From positions 992,001 to 1,056,000 of the forward strand of contig NZ_FOIB01000001.1 in assembly GCF_900111765.1 (NCBI RefSeq): DNA of 64,000 nucleotides. Direction: 5' to 3'. Under the pieces are notes generated by a model. It saw only the letters and a list, made by a program, of their open reading frames with translations. It did not search any database and had not been told where the DNA came from. The translations under genes were made by a program, and so were the position numbers. Below, piece by piece: positions 58,216 to 64,000 of the stretch (the stretch's first letter is position 1; every line of letters begins with the position of its first letter). Origin of the DNA: Myxococcus fulvus. GTDB lineage: Bacteria > Myxococcota > Myxococcia > Myxococcales > Myxococcaceae.

Positions 58216-58229
58216 GTTAGGAGCCTTAC
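58216..58229. promoter_or_regulatory. MarR-type operator upstream of marR
   Basis: Near-palindrome GTTAGG-AG-CCTTAC, ending 36 bases before the marR start. It recurs as GTTAGG-CC-CCTTAT before the efflux genes (58853-58866). Shared sites are what a self-repressing MarR protein would need. Confidence 0.65.
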
Positions 58230-58265
58230 GACTCAGGGGCGGCGGGGTTTTCGCCGCGCCTCACC

Positions 58266-58787
58266 ATGAGCATCACGCCTCCCATCACCCGCTTCGAGCG
58301 GCTGCAGCGACTGTCGCAGCGCTTCCCTCAGTTGGATGCGAGCGCCATCGAGACCTGCGTCCTCTTGCTGCGCATGTCGAACGACCTGTCGAGCGCCTAC
58401 GAGGCGAACCTCGCGCGTCACGGCCTGTCCACGGGCCGCTTCACCGTGCTGGCCCGCCTGCTCTCCTACAGCGAGAGCGAGGAGGGCAAGGGCCTCACCC
58501 CGGCCGAGCTGGCGGAGAGCTCCTGTGTGAGCCGGGCCACGATGACGGGGCTGCTCGACACGTTGGAGAAGGACGGCCTCATCTCCCGCGCCGACCATCC
58601 CGACGACCGGCGCATGTACACCGTGCACCTCACGCCGAAGGCGAGCGCGCTCCTGGAAGAGCTGCTGCCCGTCCACTTCCGCCGCGTCGCCGAGCTGATG
58701 TCCACGCTGAGCGAGCCGGAGCGCGCCACCTTGCGCGAGCTGCTGACCAAGGTCTCCTCCGGACTGCCTGCCTTCCGAGAGCCCTGA
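58266..58787 (+). CDS. MarR family transcriptional regulator
   Basis: 173-residue winged-helix repressor. The recognition helix region reads LAESSCVSRATMTGLLDTLE and the wing SRADHPDDRRMYTVHLT, both typical of MarR. It precedes the HlyD/MFS efflux pair in the same direction by 109 bp and carries a matching operator at its own promoter, so it likely represses both and is released by a pump substrate. Confidence 0.93.
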   Translation: MSITPPITRFERLQRLSQRFPQLDASAIETCVLLLRMSNDLSSAYEANLARHGLSTGRFTVLARLLSYSESEEGKGLTPAELAESSCVSRATMTGLLDTLEKDGLISRADHPDDRRMYTVHLTPKASALLEELLPVHFRRVAELMSTLSEPERATLRELLTKVSSGLPAFREP

Positions 58788-58852
58788 GCTTCCCCTCGAA
58801 CCCTCGATTCCCCTCGGGCGCGGCCCGACGGACGTCTTGTCACGGCCACATG

Positions 58853-58866
58853 GTTAGGCCCCTTAT
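58853..58866. promoter_or_regulatory. MarR-type operator upstream of the efflux operon
   Basis: GTTAGG-CC-CCTTAT, 30 bases before the start of the membrane-fusion gene. Same half-sites and 2-base gap as the copy before marR. Confidence 0.65.
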
Positions 58867-58896
58867 CATCGACCCGTTGAACCTTCGAGAACACCC

Positions 58897-60147
58897 ATGA
58901 GCACTGCATCACCCTCCCTGGATGCCCAGGACACCGACGTACCGAAGAAGAACCCCTCGCTGGTGAAGGAGCCGGCGGCGCCGCGCTCCAGGGCGAAGCG
59001 GGTGTTGCCCGCGCTGTTGGGGATTGCGCTGTTGGGCGGCGCCGCGCGCTGGGTGCTCACCCGGGGCGAGGAGTCCACCGATGACGCGCAGGTGGAGGGC
59101 CGCATCGCCAACGTGTCGCCGCGAATCGCGGGGCAGGTGGCCCGGGTGTTGGTGAGCGACAACCAGCAGGTGAAGGCCGGCGACGTGCTGGTGGAGCTGG
59201 ACGCCACGGACCTGGAGGCGAAGCTGGAGGTGGCGCGCGCGGACGTGTCGAGCGCGGAGGCGCAGTCGGCGAACGCGCAGGCGCAGCTGGCGCTCACCGA
59301 GGTCAACGCGGGGGCCAACCTGCGTCAGGCGCGCGGCGGCGTGGTGCAGGCGAGCAGCGGCATCAGCTCGTCCAAGGCGGCGCTGGACCAGGCGCGCGCG
59401 GACGTGGTGGCGGCGGAGGCGCGCTTCAAGCTGGCGGACACGGACCTGACGCGGGTGAAGACGCTGAAGGCCGAGGGCGCGGTGACGCAGGCGGACCTGG
59501 ACACGCGGCAGTCCACGCATGACCAGGCGAAGGCGGCGCTGGACGTGGCCAAGGCGCGGCTGACGTCCACGGAGGCGGGCGTGCAGGGCTCTTCTGGTGG
59601 CCTGGAGACGGCGCAGGGGAAGCTTGCCGCCGCACAGACGGGGCCGGTGCAGGTGCAGGCCGCGCAGGCGGCGGTGAAGCTGGCGGACGCGAAGCTCAAG
59701 CAGGCCCAGGCGGCGTTGCACCTGGCGGAGCTGGCGGTGTCGTACACGAAGGTCCGCGCGCCGACGAATGGCGTGGTGAGCCGGCGCACGGTGGAGGTGG
59801 GCCACATGGTGGGCCCGGAGCGTCCGCTGATGGCGGTGGTGCCGCAGGACGACGTCTGGGTGGTGGCGAACTTCAAGGAGGACCAGGTCGGCGAGATGAA
59901 GGCGGGCCAGGCGGTGGACGTGGAGGTGGATGCCTTCAGCGGTCATCACTTCAAGGGCCATGTGGACAGCCTGGCGGGGGCCAGTGGCGCGCGCTTCGCG
60001 CTGCTGCCTCCGGACAACGCGTCCGGCAACTTCGTGAAGGTGGTGCAGCGCATCCCGGTGCTCATCCGCTTCGACGGTGACGCGAAGGATGTGGCCCTCA
60101 AGCCGGGCATGAGCGCCATCGTCACGGTGAACACGAGGGGCGAGTAG
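58897..60147 (+). CDS. emrA: EmrA/HlyD-type membrane fusion protein
   Basis: 416-residue periplasmic adaptor. One N-terminal membrane segment (VLPALLGIALLGGAARWVL, about 36-54), a biotinyl-lipoyl domain split around a long helical hairpin (about 95-270, Ala/Gln-rich), then beta-barrel parts with VRAPTNGVVSRR and DDVWVVANFKEDQ. It links an inner-membrane pump to an outer-membrane channel. Three bases separate it from the MFS gene. No TolC-type gene lies nearby. Confidence 0.92.
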   Translation: MSTASPSLDAQDTDVPKKNPSLVKEPAAPRSRAKRVLPALLGIALLGGAARWVLTRGEESTDDAQVEGRIANVSPRIAGQVARVLVSDNQQVKAGDVLVELDATDLEAKLEVARADVSSAEAQSANAQAQLALTEVNAGANLRQARGGVVQASSGISSSKAALDQARADVVAAEARFKLADTDLTRVKTLKAEGAVTQADLDTRQSTHDQAKAALDVAKARLTSTEAGVQGSSGGLETAQGKLAAAQTGPVQVQAAQAAVKLADAKLKQAQAALHLAELAVSYTKVRAPTNGVVSRRTVEVGHMVGPERPLMAVVPQDDVWVVANFKEDQVGEMKAGQAVDVEVDAFSGHHFKGHVDSLAGASGARFALLPPDNASGNFVKVVQRIPVLIRFDGDAKDVALKPGMSAIVTVNTRGE

Positions 60148-60149
60148 TC

Positions 60150-61691
60150 GTGAAGGGCGACGTCATCACCGGCTCGAAGGCCGGTATCACCATCGCCGCG
60201 ATGGCGGCGGCGCTGATGTCCGTGCTGGACATCTCGATTGTGAATGTCGCGCTCAGCGACATCCGCGCGAGCTTCGGCACGCCGATGGACCAGATTGCGT
60301 GGGTCTCCACCGGCTACATGATGGCGAACGTGGTGGTCATCCCGATGACGGGCTGGCTGCAGCGTCGGTTCGGGTTCCGGCGCTACTTCACCGTGTCCAT
60401 CCTCATCTTCACGGCGGCGAGCCTGTTGTGTGGGCTCGCGTGGAACCTGCCGTCGCTGGTGGTCTTCCGCATCCTCCAGGGCGTGGGGGGCGGCGCCATC
60501 ATCCCCACGTCGCAGGCGATTCTGTTCGCGCGCTATCCGCAGAAGGAGCACGGCATGGCCGGCGCGCTCTTCGGGCTGGGCGCGGTGACGGGGCCGCTGC
60601 TGGGGCCGACGGTGGGCGGCATGCTCATCGAGGTGGCGAGCTGGCACTGGATATTCCTCATCAACCTGCCGGTGGGGCTGTTCGCCGCGTACATGGCGTG
60701 GCGGCACATCGAGCAGAAGGACTTCGAGGTGTCCCACGAGCGGGTGGACCGCTGGGGCATCGGGCTGTTGGCGGTGGGCATGGCCGCGCTGCAGTTCGTG
60801 CTGGAGGAGGGCACGCGCGAGGACTGGTTCGACAGCATGAAGATCACGGTGCTCGCGGTGGTGGCGGGCGTGGCGCTCATCACGTTCATCGTGCACGAGC
60901 TGGAGACGCCGCAGCCGGTGGTGGACTTGAGGGTGTTCGCGAACCGCTCGTACGCGGCGGCGACGGGGGTGAACTTCCTCATCGGCACGGCGCTGTTCGG
61001 CGGCTCGTTCCTGTTCAGCCTCTTCTGCGGAACGGTGATGCGCTACTCGGCGCTCGACATCGGGCTGGTGTTCTTGAAGGGGAGCTTCATCCAGGTGTTG
61101 TTGATGCCGCTCATCGGGAAGTTCGGCGGCAAGGTGGACGGGCGGATGTTGGTGGGGGTGGGCATCATCGGGATGTGCCTGTCCTTGTGGACGAACGGGC
61201 ACTTGAGCAGCACGGCGGACGAGGCGGCGTTGATTGCGCCGGTGTTCATCCGGGCGTGCTCGATGGGGTTCATCTTCGTGCCGCTGTCGGTGATGGCGCT
61301 GAGCAACCTGCGGCCGGACCAGCGAGGCAACGCGGCGGGGTTGTTCAACCTGACGCGCGAGCTGGGCGGGTCCATTGGCACGGCGTGGATGAGCAGCGCG
61401 CTCAACCGGCTGACGCAGGTGAACAACACGGCGCTGGCGTCGCATGTGGATGCGTACAGCCAGGTGACGCAGGAGCAGCTCGCCGCGATGCAGGCCACGG
61501 TGGCCTCGCGGGTGACGGACCCGCTGGCCGCGGCCTATGGGCTGTTCAGCCAGCGCATCAACCTGCAGGCACTGGTGCGGGCCTTCAACGCCAACTTCAC
61601 CGTGCTCACGGCCATCTTCGCGTGCTCACTGGTGCTGGTGTTCATGCTGCGACGCGCCGACCCCAACGTGAAGGTCGAGGGCGCGCACTGA
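60150..61691 (+). CDS. emrB: DHA2-family MFS drug exporter (EmrB type)
   Basis: 513-residue proton-driven exporter with 14 expected membrane segments. DISIVNVALSDI, WVSTGYMMANVVVIP, GVGGGAIIPTSQA and GPLLGPTVGG are DHA2 marks. It begins at a GTG (60150) just after the TAG of the fusion-protein gene. Substrate unknown; the MarR regulator suggests small amphipathic or phenolic compounds. Confidence 0.93.
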   Translation: MKGDVITGSKAGITIAAMAAALMSVLDISIVNVALSDIRASFGTPMDQIAWVSTGYMMANVVVIPMTGWLQRRFGFRRYFTVSILIFTAASLLCGLAWNLPSLVVFRILQGVGGGAIIPTSQAILFARYPQKEHGMAGALFGLGAVTGPLLGPTVGGMLIEVASWHWIFLINLPVGLFAAYMAWRHIEQKDFEVSHERVDRWGIGLLAVGMAALQFVLEEGTREDWFDSMKITVLAVVAGVALITFIVHELETPQPVVDLRVFANRSYAAATGVNFLIGTALFGGSFLFSLFCGTVMRYSALDIGLVFLKGSFIQVLLMPLIGKFGGKVDGRMLVGVGIIGMCLSLWTNGHLSSTADEAALIAPVFIRACSMGFIFVPLSVMALSNLRPDQRGNAAGLFNLTRELGGSIGTAWMSSALNRLTQVNNTALASHVDAYSQVTQEQLAAMQATVASRVTDPLAAAYGLFSQRINLQALVRAFNANFTVLTAIFACSLVLVFMLRRADPNVKVEGAH

Positions 61692-61715
61692 GGGCTGGGT
61701 GGTGGCTGGGTCGAG

Positions 61716-61744
61716 GGATTCCGCACGGGCCTCGTGCGGAATCC
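61716..61744. terminator. Terminator-like hairpin after the efflux operon
   Basis: GGATTCCGCACG / CGTGCGGAATCC, a perfect 12-bp stem with a 5-base loop, followed by TCTTC, 25 bases past the MFS stop. One of the clearest terminators in the window. Confidence 0.8.
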
Positions 61745-61882
61745 TCTTCAGCGGCGCGTCTGCCCATGGTCCGGCTCTCGGTGCCCGCCGGAATGCATCG
61801 ACCCTGGGACTGATGCCCTTGTCAGACCGAGCGGGAATCCTGTGGCTTTACCCCTCCGTCGGGGCCTGCACGGGAGCCGCCG

Positions 61883-63289
61883 ATGTCCACGCGTTGGGCC
61901 GTCGTATTCTTGCTGCTGTTACGCAGGGTCGGGTGGGGACAGGCGGCTGTCACCACTGAAGACTTCGACGCCACCGTGCGCAGGCTGGAGGAGGCGCTTC
62001 GGGCCGAAGCTTCTGGCGAAGAGCCCGTGTCACCTGCACCTCCCAGTAATGACACGAGGTGGGCGCACTGGCTGCGCCTGGAGGCCACGTCGCTGACGCT
62101 GCTGCCCCGAAGTGGCGTGGGCCACGACGAAGGTTTCGTGCAACTGGAGCCGCGTGGGGTGGTGAGGAGACGAGGCGCCTTCACCCTCGAAGTCGGAGCA
62201 CCGGTGCGGTTGCGACCCTGGGGTGGCGCGGAAGGAGCGGGGCTCGTCAGGAAGGAGGACTGGGACACGCTGTCCGACTGGGGGCAGGTGGTGCGCGCGC
62301 TCAGGGTTGGCGGCACGCCGAACTCGTTGTGGATGGGCGCGCTGGAGTCCTACACGCTGCTGTCCGGGCACCTGGTGCGCCGCTACAGCAACCGGAGCAA
62401 CCCCGACTACCACCCCGCGGGAGCCGTGGTGACAGGGATGCTGGGCCCGGTCTACGTGGAGGCCTTTGCCTCGGACGTACTGGGCGCACGGTTGATGGGC
62501 GCGGAAGTCGCATTGGACGTGCAGCACCTCCTCTTCGGCCGGCCCCTCATTCCCTTGCAGTACCTGCTGTCGCTGTCCGCGGCGCATGACTGGGGACGCG
62601 CGGGAGGCACCTCGAAGCCGCTGACGCTGGCGCATGTGGACGGCTCGGCGATGCTCGTGTGGCGCAGGCGCGACGAAGACGGCTTCGAGGTGACGCTGCT
62701 GGGAGGCTGGGGCGGAAGACCAGGAGAGGGCGGGGCCTGGGGCGCGGTGGCGGGCCCTGGCGTGGATGCGCTGACCGCGACGGTGGACCTGCGGGCCCGT
62801 CTGGAGGGGCGCGTGCAGCGAGGAGGTTTCCGACAGGGAGCCTTCGGCCCGGACTACGAGCTGGCGCGCTTCCTGGTGGCGGGCCCGTCCGCCTTGCCGC
62901 TGGCGGAGGCGTCCTTCCCGGACGGAGTGTCCGCGTATGGCGAGGTGATTCTCAGTGGCGATGCAGAACGACTGGGCACGCTGGGGCGGCGCCACCTGCG
63001 ACTGACGATGGGGGTGGAGGCCTTCTCGTGGGGACGGGTGGATGTGGAAGGGCGCTTGGAGGTGCAGGCCTTCCACCGGGACCTCACCGTGGCGGTGGGC
63101 GGGATGGCGCTCGGCGCGGGTGAGCCCGCTGCGCGCTACCTCGTTTCGGGCGAGGCCAGGTGGCGCCTGTTGAGTGGCCGCCTCTACGCGGTGGGACAAG
63201 GCGGTACCTTGCTGTTTCCGACGCCGGAGGGGCCGCTGCGTCCGGGCGCCTTCGTGGCCGTGGGGTTGGGGGTGGACCATGCGCGCTGA
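61883..63289 (+). CDS. Predicted outer-membrane barrel protein, 468 aa
   Basis: Exported protein: MSTRWAVVFLLLLRRVGWGQA looks like an export signal (21 residues given as MSTRWAVVFLLLL plus RRVGWGQA). Most of the remainder is alternating beta strands with Gly and aromatics, ending in FVAVGLGVDHAR. Length suits a 16- or 18-stranded barrel. I do not recognise a named family. GGGAG at 61872 sets the ATG. Its end overlaps the start of the following lipoprotein gene by 11 bases, so the two products probably work together. Confidence 0.68.
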   Translation: MSTRWAVVFLLLLRRVGWGQAAVTTEDFDATVRRLEEALRAEASGEEPVSPAPPSNDTRWAHWLRLEATSLTLLPRSGVGHDEGFVQLEPRGVVRRRGAFTLEVGAPVRLRPWGGAEGAGLVRKEDWDTLSDWGQVVRALRVGGTPNSLWMGALESYTLLSGHLVRRYSNRSNPDYHPAGAVVTGMLGPVYVEAFASDVLGARLMGAEVALDVQHLLFGRPLIPLQYLLSLSAAHDWGRAGGTSKPLTLAHVDGSAMLVWRRRDEDGFEVTLLGGWGGRPGEGGAWGAVAGPGVDALTATVDLRARLEGRVQRGGFRQGAFGPDYELARFLVAGPSALPLAEASFPDGVSAYGEVILSGDAERLGTLGRRHLRLTMGVEAFSWGRVDVEGRLEVQAFHRDLTVAVGGMALGAGEPAARYLVSGEARWRLLSGRLYAVGQGGTLLFPTPEGPLRPGAFVAVGLGVDHAR

Positions 63290-64000
63290 GCGACGGCGGT
63301 GCGGCGGAGCGGGCCTGGCGCTGACCGTGGCGCTGCTGAACGTGGGCTGTGCCTCGTTGCCTGCGAAGTCAGGGGCACAAGACGCCCTGACCTTCCGCCC
63401 CTTCTCCGCGTCCCCCCAGGCCCCATGGAGCACGGAGGAGGCGTCATCTCCGGATGTCGTGTCGGCTTCCTCGGCGACGGGGGCGGAAGTGCCCTTGGGC
63501 CTTCGACGCGAGCCCCTGGCGGATGGGGCTGAAGGCACAGGTGCGCCAGTCACGGAGTCGGCGACGCGCGGAGGGGCCTTCGCGTGTGGGGGACGCTCCA
63601 TGCCCTTGGATTGGCCTCACGTGGAGTCCAGCCATGAGGTGCTGGAACTCTTCCTGGCGTGTGCCTCACCTGGGGAGTTCGTGGCCATGCAGCGCGGGGT
63701 GGATATGGCCGCGCTGGTGGCGGCGCTCACGGACTGGGACGCGGTCCGCTTGGGGGCCCTGGGGCCGATGGATGCACGGGCCTCGGAAGTACTGGGCCGC
63801 AAGCGCGCGGCCTTCCTCGTCACGTCCGTGGAGAAGTACGGCGTGCCGTATTCCGAGGTGCTCGCACTCTTCGTCCTCCACTCGGCCTTCGACGACGAAC
63901 TGCGCGAGGTGGTGCGGCTGCTGGCTCGCGACAAGCAATTGGAGGAGACGCTGGGCGTCATGGCCACCGTCCGCGAGGAGCTGAAGCGGCGGGGCCTGTC
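63279..64000 (+). CDS. Lipoprotein, N-terminal part of a probable polymorphic-toxin family
   Basis: The gene leaves the right edge; about 240 residues are visible. A lipobox LLNVGC (about Cys25) follows a signal peptide. After a Ser/Ala-rich stretch, the segment MPLDWPHVESSHEVLELFL, then DWDAVRLGALGP and FDDELREVVRLLARDKQL, recalls the N-terminus of a family of long myxobacterial lipoproteins whose C-termini vary like polymorphic toxins. The ATG at 63279 lies inside the end of the barrel gene. Assignment is from memory and the diagnostic C-terminus is missing. Confidence 0.6.
   Translation, partial: MRAERRRCGGAGLALTVALLNVGCASLPAKSGAQDALTFRPFSASPQAPWSTEEASSPDVVSASSATGAEVPLGLRREPLADGAEGTGAPVTESATRGGAFACGGRSMPLDWPHVESSHEVLELFLACASPGEFVAMQRGVDMAALVAALTDWDAVRLGALGPMDARASEVLGRKRAAFLVTSVEKYGVPYSEVLALFVLHSAFDDELREVVRLLARDKQLEETLGVMATVREELKRRGL

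Overview
The window looks like chromosome from a myxobacterium of the Myxococcus/Corallococcus type. It is very GC-rich. It carries Hanks-type Ser/Thr kinases, many histidine kinases including an FHA-PAS hybrid, single-domain response regulators, Cys-rich CGACGN-type lipoproteins, and lipoproteins resembling myxobacterial AHH/SitA toxins. Genes are tightly packed, with many ATGA/GTGA/TTGA start-stop overlaps. No rRNA, tRNA, CRISPR array, insertion sequence or prophage was seen.

Layout. 0-5 kb: a leftward kynurenine operon (2-aminomuconate semialdehyde dehydrogenase, aminomuconate deaminase, 3-hydroxyanthranilate dioxygenase, ACMS decarboxylase, kynureninase, kynurenine 3-monooxygenase), with the next pathway enzyme, a 4-oxalocrotonate decarboxylase-like protein, at 8.8 kb. 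5-33 kb: signalling and housekeeping. This includes three Ser/Thr kinases (one a 1342-residue PknK-like kinase-ATPase), two GAF or simple histidine kinases, an FHA-PAS-PAS-kinase-receiver hybrid translationally coupled to an OPT transporter, a cysteine dioxygenase-like protein, a Do-type protease, a receiver-only regulator and an MprF-like flippase. Three tandem-repeat tracts (75, 15 and 63 bp) lie here. 33-37.5 kb: an accessory island with a probable nuclease-type toxin, a candidate immunity protein, a propeller-like protein and a SitA-like lipoprotein ending in an AHH-related domain.

37.5-42.2 kb: cyclophilin, glutaminyl cyclase, and a histidine kinase/NtrC-type regulator pair. That pair has a sigma-54-type promoter and GGGGCA-N3-TGCCCC palindromes upstream. 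The same arrangement precedes the receiver-only regulator at 31.8 kb, so the two loci probably form one small regulon.

42-57 kb: corrinoid genes. cobQ heads a leftward run of a secreted propeller, a carbamoyltransferase with an extra C-terminal domain, a TonB-dependent receptor and a Cys-rich propeller lipoprotein. btuF-btuD-btuC diverges from cobQ, and cobT-cobS-cobC follows beyond a P450. Together these suggest B12 or corrinoid uptake and lower-ligand assembly. The carbamoyltransferase and the two propellers are the unexplained part.

57-64 kb: a MarR regulator and an EmrAB-type efflux pair, sharing GTTAGG-N2-CCTTAY operators, then a predicted outer-membrane barrel and the start of a large lipoprotein that leaves the window. 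All family assignments were made by reading; no database search or folding was run.
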